From: Dichetophora obliterata
Taxonomy: Eukaryota > Arthropoda > Insecta > Diptera > Sciomyzidae
NCBI GenBank assembly: GCA_963920525.1
Contig: OY986438.1
Location: 46,139,288 to 46,203,287 of the forward strand
Direction of reading: 5' to 3'
DNA length: 64,000 nt
Both the position numbers and the translations under genes were made by a program. The notes beneath the pieces are model-generated. The model saw nothing but the letters and a program-made list of their open reading frames with translations. It searched no databases and was not told the origin of the DNA. This document shows positions 36,583-47,232 of the stretch, piece after piece (within the stretch, counting starts at the first letter, position 1; each line of letters begins with the position of its first letter).

Positions 36583-37400
36583 CACGCTCAGAAATCTTGG
36601 ATTAAATTCTAATAAAAACTGTATTGTATATATGACCACACCAGAACTGCATTAGAATCTGATATATGTCAAATATTAAAATTGAATTCTAGTCCCATAA
36701 TACTAAATTCTAATACAGAGTTGGATTAGAAACTATGTTTAGAACAATACTATTCTGGTTTATATTTTAATACATTTGCAATCAAGTGTAATACTGCAGT
36801 TATTAAAAATTTTTTTTATTCAATATTAATACAAATTGTATTAAAAAGTAATACAAATTGTATCAAATTGTATTAAATAGTAATACAGATTGTATTAAAC
36901 AGTAATACAAGATGTGTAACATTTAATACATATTGTCCTGAAAAGGTGAAAGGAAAAATCAATATTTATGGAATAAATTTATGAAACATTTATGGAATAA
37001 AGCTATAAATCATTTATATGTTACTTACTTTTAAAATTCCAAGTTAAATAAAAAGAAAATATTTGGTCAACCAATAACAAAATATTTATTCATTTAAAGT
37101 TCTTTTTATAACGTACGGTTTTTCGTTAACAAAAACTATTTATTTAGGTTTTATTTTGACAATGTCAGATTTCGGAATCAGAATGACAATTTGACAGATG
37201 CTTGATAGATATTTGTATTATATTTTAAGACAATTTGTCTTATAACTTGTATATAATACAATTTTTATTATGCTTTAATACAGATAACATTAAATCAATT
37301 TTTTAATATACTTGAAAGTATAAGTTTTAATCAAAAATTTTTTAAAAAATGCATGATTCCAACGCTTGGCTTAAAATTAATTCCAAGATTTCTGAGCGTG
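36583..37400. mobile_element. CACG-ended fold-back element, copy 2
   Basis: The left end CACGCTCAGAAATCTTGGAT is mirrored by the right end ATTCCAAGATTTCTGAGCGT followed by G. TG lies immediately outside both ends, a possible 2-bp target duplication. The interior carries many GTATTAAAA/TAATACAA words in both orientations, as in the copy at 3927-4432, but is about 310 bp longer. There is no transposase, so it is non-autonomous; superfamily unknown. Confidence 0.75.
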
Positions 37401-38087
37401 TGAGAGTTGCAAGATATTGTAACAAGACTCTGTTTTTGAGCTTCCATACGATGTGACATCAAATTCGAGACGACTTTTTTGGCATGCCTTAAGACAATGT
37501 CATGTGGTCTAGAAACAGCTTTAGCAGCTTATGTTTCAAAACGTATATAATCAGCTCACATGGAGTTTTTTATTCTAGCAACTTCATTTCTATATGAATT
37601 AAACCAATTCTTTCTCGCTCACTAAAATTTTCCTATAAAATATGTTGCCATATAAAAAAATCAAACGCAAGTGACTGCGTTCGTTGATCAAAATAAGGTC
37701 ATTAATTTTTCTCAAAAATATTTTAAAAGCATTAAAATCATCATACTATTTCAATCGCTTACTCCAAGTTCTTTAAGCTCACAAAAGCTGTATCGTATTT
37801 GATGCTAACCATGGCGTAAGAAAACAAGGTGAACACGGTTTCGGATTTTTGTTGTAAACATCCAACACTTGAGTTGGAAACCATACAAAATAAACTTTTT
37901 TGTCTCTTTCACTTATTCACAAGATTTAGCACAGTTTTAGCGTAAGACGTCACACAGTGTTTTGATTTCATACATTCTTGTGCCAAAAATAATAAACATT
38001 ACCGGATTTTGATACAATCCCGGATTTTGAGTCTGTTTTTAGTCCTATTAAAAAAAATTCCAAAAAATGGTGTATATCGGACCAATA
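37401..38087. other. Non-coding sequence, nothing recognised
   Basis: AT-rich spacer with no identified element. Confidence 0.4.
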
Positions 38088-38435
38088 CAACCCCTCCCTC
38101 CCGTAAAAAACCAAACTGGGAAACAGCAATTGTCGATATATTTTAATGAAATTTAATACGATATCGTCTTTTGGGCTTATTAACACAGTTTTTAAACATA
38201 GTGTACATTGATAGTGTACTAACACCCCCTCCCGCTTTCCCTTCCGTACAACCCGAAACTGAAAAACATCTAATCATCCCCAGATTTTAGTGAAATTTTG
38301 TGCAATGTTGTATTTTTGGCTTATTAATACAAATGACCACCATCCCCAACCCACCCATTAACCACCTCTTCCATTCCCACCTCAACCTGTACAATCCGAA
38401 ACTGAAAAACAGGCAAACATCTACAGGTTTCGACT
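38088..38435. repeat. Three degenerate tandem units with C-rich heads
   Basis: Units start at about 38088, 38222 and 38342. Each opens with a pyrimidine-rich head such as CCCCTCCCTCCCG or ACCCCCTCCCGC, followed by an ACCCGAAACTGAAAAACA-type phrase, and in the first two units by a TTTTGGCTTATTAA phrase. Unit length is about 95-135 bp. The strong C-over-G bias on the plus strand is unusual here. Confidence 0.65.
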
Positions 38436-38548
38436 AACTCTAAGCGAAAAGTTAAAAAGGTTTTGTTTTTTTAAGCAAGCTCATAGGCAATTACAACAAA
38501 AACTTTATTATATCTAGCATTTTTATTTTAACAAAAACAAGAAAAAGT

Positions 38549-38590
38549 AAGAGAGAAAGAGAGAGAGAGAGAGAGGGAAAGAGAGAGAAG
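38549..38590. repeat. (GA)n tract
   Basis: Nearly pure GAGAGA over about 40 bp. Such tracts are binding sites for GAGA factor (Trl) in flies, but here it may simply be a microsatellite. Confidence 0.85.
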
Positions 38591-39489
38591 AGCTTCTTAA
38601 AAGAAATACAATACAACATTTGAATAAAAATATTCTGCTTACTTAATATTTACACTGTAATTCGTTGGTGGTTGATAACACTAATTTAATGCTTTTTTAT
38701 TACTAAAATATAAGATATATGTCCGTGATTTGCTATTTTCTACGTAAAAAATTGCATATATTGTAGGGAGATCCGTTTAAAACATGTATTATCGCTCTAT
38801 CATTATTGCTAATTGCATTGATTTAAATTTAATTTTTATTTTTATTTTTTGGTTTTTAAGTTACATTTTTATATTATTTATTTCAATGTTTTTTTATTTA
38901 TGTATATTTTTTTTTTAGTAAAATTTCATTGGCGAAAAACCTACTTGCTTTACTTTATCAAAATCAAACAATTTTGGAACCATATTTAAAGTCTCTGTTG
39001 AAATAACCATTTGGAGCGACGAGGAGCGCTCCACTTATTTTGAAATGATGATACTACATATTTTTACTGAGTATTTGTTAGTCATGATTTATCTTTGCGC
39101 AAGTTTTTGCTTTTACAAAGCTCAACATATTTCTAAAGCAGTCGGGTTTATCTTTTATTTCGAGCTATTCAGAGAAGATATCACCAATTTTCATAGAGCA
39201 TGTCTCATAAAAAACAAAATTTCATTATTATTTGCAGGCACTTGCAGCTGGGACATACTTTATTCGATAAAACATACTTTTAGCAAACATAAGCAACAAA
39301 ATTTAGAATTCACCTCGATATACTTTTTTTTTATTCTCTTTCAAACTTTTAAAAGCACTTTTTGCATTTGTACAATCACTACGACTTTGAAAATATCCGT
39401 AAAACGAAAGTTGTAAAAAAACAAACCCCGAATAGTTTTCTTAGTTGCATTTGATTACAAGTTTTTAGAATTCGTTTCATTAATTAGGG
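38591..39489. other. AT-rich sequence, nothing recognised
   Basis: Holds a 123-codon plus-strand open frame (39045-39416). It is low in complexity, Phe/Ile-rich, has no domain, and about one frame of this length is expected by chance in 64 kb of AT-rich DNA. Confidence 0.4.
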
Positions 39490-39491
39490 TA

Positions 39492-40480
39492 CACTCTAAA
39501 TAGTAATTGCAAACTTACTATCAATATCAGACTAATTTTTTGTTGAAATTCCAACTAATGTGTAATTTTACTATTAATTTTATATTGATCTTTGAGTTTG
39601 TACCACTAAACACAGTTCTTAGCAAAATTAAACAACAAATGTTGAACTTTGCTGCAATATCAATTGCAATGTTTTATATTACTAAATAAATTGAATTCAA
39701 ATTGAGCAGATATTTTCAACACATGCTCATTCGAGTCGGCTTGTCAGTGAGTGAAGATCACTCTTTAAAAATTTTCTGGTTTTAATTAAAAAAGTTTAGT
39801 AAAAATACGTTTTTCGATAGAAGTTTGTTAAGTGTTAAGTTGTTAACAGTTAAATGAAAACAACATGTTAATAAATAAATAAAGACAAATTTTTAAAAAA
39901 AAAAACAAAAAATGCCTGGGTTTCATTTGTCTACCTCTTTAGGAAACTCATTGAGAAGAAATTCTGTATGCAAGTGTCTGTTCTGCGTTTTGGTATTTCA
40001 AGTACCAATTTATTTGAGAATTATCATAAAAAAAAATCAAAATATATATCTCTGCACTACCGCCAAAACTATTAAGTTATAAGATATATTAAAATATGTT
40101 ATAATATTATAAGGAATGCTTAAAAAAAATTTATTCGCTTGAATAACAGCAGAAATTTGTAAATACTACATTAATTGTATTAAAACTACGTAAAACTTGT
40201 TGAATTTTACTAACATAAGGGTAGTAATTTTAAAATAGTACTACATATATTATAGTAGCATTAAATAATTGATGTTTAATTTCGCTACAATATCAATATT
40301 ATTGCTTTAATATTACTATATATTTTTATCAAAATTAAACACTATTTGTTGAATTTCACTACATATATAAACAAACAACATGTTGAATTAAATAAGAGTG
40401 CGTAACTTTACTACAGTTATGGTAGCTAACCTGTTGCCTACAACTATTGCAGTAAATTTCAACAAAAACTTTTTAGAGTG
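39492..40480. mobile_element. CACTCTAA-ended fold-back element with both ends
   Basis: Starts CACTCTAAATAGTAATTGCA and ends AACTTTTTAGAGTG, with TA immediately outside each end (39490-39491 and 40481-40482), a clear TA target duplication. Both halves carry TTGTTGAAATT, AATTAAACA and TGCAATATCAAT-type words in opposite orientation, giving a fold-back structure. It has no coding frame. TA duplications are typical of Tc1/mariner-related elements, but the terminus is not one I can assign to a named family. Confidence 0.8.
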
Positions 40481-40828
40481 TAGCATTTAAAGTAACCTAA
40501 TTAGAGGATTTCAAAGTTGGACCAAAATTGAGGTTTTTTTTTGCTAAACTATCAGTTTTTCTAATACTTGACTTTCAGAGCACCGTGTAACCAAACGAAA
40601 TAAAAAATTTTAAAAACTTATGGGATTCTTCTTAGTTGAAGTTGAAGTTGAACTAACAGAAAATAAAACTTTTTTGTGATTTTTCGGATATTGATTCTCT
40701 CCTATTTATGGCAAAAAGAAAACACTGTGCGTTGGCGTTTAGTTTACCTTGTTTACTTACGCCAAATTATCAACTTGTCGAATGATCAACTCAAAAGTAG
40801 CCTAGAAAGTATTTTGTAATTAGATCCA

Positions 40829-42434
40829 CACTCTAAAAATTATTGGCTGAAGTTTACTGCTGTAGTTGGCAATAGTTTTGCTACCAAAAAAGCAGTTAAG
40901 TAAGTGCCATCACAATTTACTACCATAATAGCTGTAACATAAACATTTGGGATTACTACCACTTTAAAAGTAAAACTCTACAAAATCACTACTATTATAG
41001 TAGTAAAATTAAAGGACTGTGTACTAATTTTACTACTATTTCTGTAGTAATATTCAATGAACGTGTGATGATTTTACTGCTACATTTGTAGTAAAATTCA
41101 TCTAAATTGCAGTAATAGTATTACTACTTTGTTGTAATTATTTAAGGCCCTGTAATACATAATTAAAGGCTTGCTTGCAGATTTTCAAGCTTTTTTTATT
41201 GATAAAAGACTTATTTAAACAACTTTTAAAAAACAATTTTAAGAACTGAATATTTGAATTTTATATAGGAAATGGTTTCAAAATAGGAAAAAAAGAGTTC
41301 TTAGTTGCAAGTTAGCTTTAATTAGAAACAAATATGAACACAGTTAAGCAAATAAATGTTTCTGTTTATGCTTTTTCAGAAGGCCAAACAAATCAAATAC
41401 CATAAGTAATGATGACTAAAAATTGTAGAATAATACAAAATTTTTTTCCTGTTTCGAAAAACGCGATAAAGTTTTTTTGTGTATATTTATTTTGAAAAAT
41501 GTCATACAAATATATAAGTAATCTTATACTCAAAACACAACAAATTTGATAAAAAAATATCTTTTTAGTACAGCATTTTTTAGTTTCGAATTCATATAAA
41601 AAAAAAGAAAAGAAATGAAAAGGAAAAGAAAAAAAAAATAAATAATGCGATATACAACTAGATTCAAGCTTAAATACTGCAAAATAATTCAGTATTGGAT
41701 AATTTTTGTTTTTCTACAGGAGTTCATGTGTAAGGACAGGACGATAAATTTCATAAAATTTTGTTCGAATATATCCGCATTCGCAAAATGAACATTTTAT
41801 TAATTTCGACCGAAAACTTTTTATAACAATTGTTTTATTCATTTCAAAACTTCAGAGCAAAAACAGCAAAATATTGCAATAGCAAATAAAATTAAATGAA
41901 CCCGTTGCAACGCTACGAATGTTCACTCGCGAATGGGAGTCAGTTGCATCGATTACTGCAACTATAGCAGCAAAATTAAACAACATTTGACTAAAATAAA
42001 TGCAATAACTGTAGTAAATCAAATTACTGCATTTATTGCAGTAAAATAACTCTCCACAACAATAATTTTACTGCAATCTTAGTAGTAAAAATAAGATTTA
42101 CTACCATTTTTGCAGCAAAATTGAGCAGTCATCGAGTAAATTTAATTCTATTGAAGAAGAAAATTTGCAACTAATTTTGTAGTAATTTTAGTAAATTCAT
42201 GTATAATTACTATTTCGTTCAATTATTACTGATGTACAATAATATCACTGCAGTTATAGTAATAAAAAGTTTTTTCTTGGCAGCAAAAAAATGTTGAATT
42301 TTTAAAAATTGAAGAAAGTCATTGCTATTTAAATAGTATATAACAATTAATACAAAATTGATAGGAAAATTACAATTTTCAACACTAAAATTAATGCTCA
42401 AATAGAATGGAATTTAAATACATTTTTTAGAGAA
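40829..42434. mobile_element. CACTCTAA-ended fold-back element, long copy
   Basis: The left end CACTCTAAAAATTATTGGCT and the first 465 bp match the truncated copy at 31345-31800. The right half (about 41940-42260) is again dense in TGCAGTAAAAT / ATTTTACTGCAA words. A plausible degraded terminus, TTTTTTAGAGAAT, ends at about 42434. The flank is CA at the left, so a TA duplication has been lost or was never there. Right boundary uncertain. Confidence 0.6.
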
Positions 42435-44221
42435 TACGTACATTTATGCATGGTTAGTTGTAACGTCTTGTGATATCCTTGAGCACAATTATTTTACTTG
42501 TTTTGAGCCATTTTCATCAATGTCGGTGAATTTTTTTTTTAATTGCTATTTGAGCTGTGACTTTGAATGAGAAATTATTGTGAAAGTACGAAAAAGCTGT
42601 AATAGCTTAACTCTATTTTTATTGCATGAACAGCTGTTTAGAATAATGTTCTGAAGACAACAAATTCTCCTTCCAATAAAGAAATATCATACATTTTTCT
42701 AATAAAACTTTAGTGCTCTATGAGTTAAACTGAATTCTCAAAGAAATGACCATGATTTTATTTAAAATAAAAATATTTTTGAATTCTTACAGAGCCCTAG
42801 TGTTTAATTATATTGCATTGGTGGCCTTTTTATTGCTCGAAAATATCCACAGACACACATACACACACACAATCTTATTCTCACGCTTGTTTATTCAACA
42901 AACTATAACAAACTAAATTTCGCTGACTGTCATGAAAATTATATGCCAAATTATGTCACCCACTTTTATGCCTGCAGCTCAATCTTTCAACTGCAGTCAT
43001 TACATTAAATCAAATCTTTTTTTATTGCCGCCATGATGATCGTTGGTTATGCTTTGAACGTTGCTGGTTGCCATCGATAGTTAGTCGTCTGACTGACTGA
43101 ATTCGTTGCGATCCACAGATCGATCGATTGATCGATCTTAAGGTCTTCATTTAAAATCAAAGTCATGAGCTTAACATAAAAAGCTCAAGATAAAGCGGCG
43201 AAAATTGAGCTGCAATTTACACCCACGACAATCAGCCACGATCAACGAACGCAATGATCGGTGATCAGCACTAATGATGACTAGGCTGCCATCAACATGA
43301 TGACAACAGCAACAACAACTAGCAGCAGCTTAAGCAATGACTTGAGCTGCACTTGCACTGCAATCAGCAGTCATCAATCTTTGGAACTAAAGGAATCAGA
43401 GTATGTTCAGTTTTATTGAGGAAAAAAAACCACACCACTCGTAGCAGCAGTTGTTGCCGCGCCGACATAGTTAATCAAGTTGTCTTAAAATGGCTGCAAA
43501 GTTCCCATCATGCACCTCCACGTAGTAGAGCAGATAAATTTTTATGTGGAGCACCTTGGCGGAGTTGATCACGAATTTAACAATTACGCCTTAAATGGGT
43601 TAATTAATTAACAGCAACATAGTCGACGTTGCTGATGTGATGATGGTAGTGGAGTTTGAGTTGGTGGGCAAAAAAGAAAATTCTTCTTAGCTGAAACCAA
43701 TATAAGCACATATTTACGTGGGCAGAGGTGGAAGGCCTCAAGGTTTAATACTTCGTATTTTCCAACTTGTTCAAAAATCAGTTTGAGTTTTTCTACCTGA
43801 AGTAAGTGAGAGCTGAATTCTTGGAACAGTTTTAAGCGATTGTTTTAATGACCAATATATTTCACGAGAAGCTTTTTTATAATATGAGATCCTAAGGCTA
43901 TTTAACTATTTATAGTCCCAAAAACGTACAGACTACAGGCCACAAAAATCAGCGCTGTGTAATTTTGTGCCGACTCAATTAATTTGCGGTACATACAATT
44001 TAATTGATTGTAGGAAATTGAATGTAATAGCTTTGCTGAAACAAGGTTTGTCTGGTTAAATAGCCCATAATAGCTCAAAAAAATGTTGAGTTTGCAATTA
44101 ACTGATTTATGGTGGAATGGCTGAATTAAAAATGTTTACAATAGTGTTGCAAAGGAATTTATACATCATATTATTTTATTTTTGGAAAACTGTTAATAAT
44201 TTTGCTGAATTAAGTGTAAGC
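42435..44221. other. Complex non-coding block around 42.8-43.7 kb
   Basis: After an AT-rich stretch, the composition rises between about 42840 and 43700. That block includes CA-rich words, AGCAACAACAACTAGCAGCA near 43309, and a near-perfect palindrome at 43117-43138 built from GATCGATC. The 71-codon frame at 43353-43568 is unrecognised. It is a possible regulatory block. From 43700 to 44221 nothing is recognised. Confidence 0.35.
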
Positions 44222-45748
44222 TACACTCTAACAAAAATTCACGAGAATTAACTACAATAATTGCTGGCAACTGATTGCCTACATTTATTGTCATTAAATC
44301 CCATAGAGCAAAATTATAAATATTTATCGTTAAAAATGCGTGAATCACCTACAATAATTTCTTTCGCTCTCTTGCAGAAACTCTCTTCTAAAATTATTTC
44401 TTCCAATCTTGTCTGCGCTTATCAAAAAAAGCTAAAAATGCGTGAAGTCTCTCAAGTAAGTTTTGAACATGGCAACAACAACTCTGTATTGAGTCAATAG
44501 CTCAGCAGAATGCGCTACTCTTTCCTACATCAGTAGGCTTGAGTAATTAAGCTTTTACCAATCTACTGTTTAAGTTGTATATAATTTGGCACTTGTTCGA
44601 ATAAACTCTTTGAAATCATATGACGTTAAAGCAGAGGTATGTATTTAAGGGCAAGCGTAAAATACCGCTGCTGGAGCGTTTTTAGGACTATCTGAGCGAG
44701 AACACGCTGAAATAGTGTGAAAATTAGAGAAAATATACATATTTTATGACTCTCTGAGCGAAATACGCTGAAATAGCGTGAATCATGGTAGAAGAATACA
44801 GGTAGATGCACCAGATGAGGGCATGGTAGAACTAGTGAAGGTATATGCATTTCAGACTGCTCTCTTTTTCTCATAGCCAAAATTGTCAAACTCAATCATT
44901 TTGCTATTCTTGCCTATTTTTGCTTTCTTATAGCATTATCATCGTTTTCAGATTTTGTATGAGCTGTCAACTTCGTTTTGACAGTTCCGGCAGTCTGTCT
45001 CTCCGAAATGCATCTACCTTCTCTAATTCTACTATGGATGAGAGCATTCTGCCGGAAATGTCACAACGAAGCAAAAGATTTTATTTCTTTTCTTTTGTTT
45101 CCATTCGCCACACAGCGGAATTTGACAGACATGGCAGAATGGAAAGAGAGCACAGTCAGCGCTGCAGCTACCTCTATCCTTATATCATGGAGTGAATAGT
45201 AGAGTAGATATACCAGTGTTGCCAATATTCGAAGCGCCCATTTTAGTTTTAAATAAATCAAAGAAACCACAATTCTTTGTCTGTTCGTCATAAATATCAT
45301 TTAATTGGGTTCAAGTATATTTGCTTGCATTATTTCTTGAATATGATATCTCGTAAATGGTCGCCATTGGCCTCTACGACATATTGTGCCCGTTTTGCAG
45401 CATTTTTCATGGTTTTCTTCAACATTTCGATGGGAATGGCGGTTATTTCTTGACGGATGTTGGTTTTCAGCTCTTCTAGGGTCTTTGGCTTGTTGACGTA
45501 AACCTTTGATTTCAAATAACCCCACAAAAAGAAGTCTGGAGGCGTTAAATCTGGTGATCTTGTCGGCCAATCGAAATCACCATTTCTTGACATCAAACGG
45601 CCAGGGAACAATTGCTTCAAAAAATCGATTGTAGTGCGGCTTGTGTGTGGTGGCACGCCGTCTTGTTGAAACCAGTAGTGCCTGATACGCTTTCGACGAA
45701 CGATTGACATGAAAAAATTGTTTATCATATCGCGATAACGCTCCTGAT

Positions 45749-47232
45749 CACTGTAAAAACTAAGTCTTATTTTAAGCACTGCCTTAAAATCCTCATTAGC
45801 CTTAATTTAAGCGTCGTCTTTATATTAAGATTATGCAGCCTTAATTTCAGACAGTAGGAAGTTGAAATTCAAAATTTTAAACGTATGAAAATCATACAGT
45901 CTTACACTTATTTTCAGCAGGGCTTACATTAATTTGACGTATGTGCTGCTTTTTCACTAATAATAAGGGCTGGAATTCAGCGAAGCTACTGCTGGTTTTA
46001 CGATTAACTGCCTTAAAATAAGCATACATGGGCACACTGCAGTAAATATTTACTGCATTACTAGAAGCAGTAATCAGTAAACTTTTACTGATAATGAAAT
46101 TCAATTTGCATTACCAGTAAATTTTTACTGATTACTGGAGAAAATTGCAGTAAAAATAAATTTTTACTGATTACTGGGAAAAAATTGCAGTACAAATAAA
46201 TTTTTACTGATAATGAAATTCAATTTGCATTACCAGTAAATTTTTACTGATTACTGGAAAAAATTGCAGTAAAAATAAATTTTTACTGATAATGAAATTT
46301 AATTTGCATTACCAGTAAATTTTTACTGATTACTGAAAAACTTTGCAGTAAAAATAAATTTTTACTGATTACTGAAAAAAATTGCAGTAAAAATAAATTT
46401 TTACTGATTACTGAAAAAAATTGCAAAAATAAATTTTTACTGATTACTGAAAAAAATTGCAGTAAAAATAAATTTTTACTGCTTACTGAATAAAATTGCA
46501 AAAATAAATTTTTACTGCAATATTTTCAGTAATCAGTAAAAATTTATTTTTACTGCAATTTTTTTTAGTAATGCAGTAAAAATTAATTTTTACTGATTAC
46601 TGAACAAAATTGCAAAAATAAATTTTTACTGCAATTTTTTCAGTAATCAGTAAAAATTTATTTTTACTGCAATTTTTTTCAGTAATCAGTAAAAATTTAT
46701 TTTTACTGCAATTTTTTTCAGTAATCAGTAAAAATTTATTTTAACTGCAATTTTTTTCAGTAATCAGTAAAAATTTATTTTTACTGCAAATTTTTTCAGT
46801 AATCAGTAAAAATTTACTGGTAATGCAAATTAAATTTCATTATCAGTAAAAATTTATTTTTACTGCAATTTTTTCCAGTAATCAGTAAAAATTTACTGGT
46901 AATGCAAATTGAATTTCATTATCAGTAAAAATTTATTTGTACTGCAATTTTTTCCCAGTAATCAGTAAAAATTTATTTTTACTGCAATTTTTTTCAGTAA
47001 TCAGTAAAATTTTACTGGTAATGCAAATTGAATTTCATTATCAGTAAAAATTTATTTTTACTGCAATTTTACTGGTACTGCAAAGTGCCCATCTATGAAA
47101 ATAAGACAGTATTGGATGCTGGTTTGTAGCACAAAAGGGCTTGTGTAATTTCAGCGAGAGCTGTCTTAAAGTTGTTGCAGCTTACTTTAAGACCGTTTAT
47201 TCACCTAGTTATAAGATTTCCTTTTTACAGTG
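45749..47232. mobile_element. CACTG...CAGTG element inserted in the mariner transposase
   Basis: The ends are CACTGTAAAAACTAAG and, in reverse, CACTGTAAAAAGGAAA, an 11-bp perfect inverted repeat, with AT on both sides (45747-45748 and 47233-47234). Removing it with one AT rejoins the transposase codons as VTVN-QERYRD, so the boundaries are exact. The arms outside the inner palindrome carry GCCTTAAAATAAG/GTCTTATTTTAAG words in both orientations. It encodes nothing. CACTG ends with a 2-bp duplication suggest the CMC (CACTA/Mirage/Chapaev) group, but this is an inference. Confidence 0.85.
46028..47092. repeat. Roughly 1-kb palindrome of 39-40-bp units
   Basis: ATGGGCACACTGCAGTAAAT at 46028 faces TACTGCAAAGTGCCCAT ending at 47092. 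Between them are about 25 tandem units of 39-40 bp in two types: one with GATTACTGAAAAAAATTGCA, the other with GATAATGAAATTCAATTTGC. In the left arm the type order from the edge is second, first, first, second, first, second, then first repeated. The right arm has the same order read inward. The centre is near 46585. A 13-residue periodic open frame in the left arm reflects the 39-bp unit and is not a gene. It looks like a fold-back element inserted in the CACTG element. Confidence 0.88.

Noticed and set aside
39045..39416. 123-codon plus-strand open frame
   Set aside because: Phe/Ile/Lys-rich with no recognisable domain; about one frame of this length is expected by chance in 64 kb at this base composition.
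44845..45195. 116-codon plus-strand frame
   Set aside because: Lies within the CACTCTAA element and its inverted pair; no family recognised and not shared with copy A.
46283..46501. 72-codon periodic frame with a repeating 13-residue pattern
   Set aside because: Direct consequence of the 39-bp tandem unit; not a protein.
46028..47092. CRISPR-like array because of regular 39-bp units
   Set aside because: Units are contiguous without unique spacers, are arranged as an inverted pair, and the window is from an animal genome.
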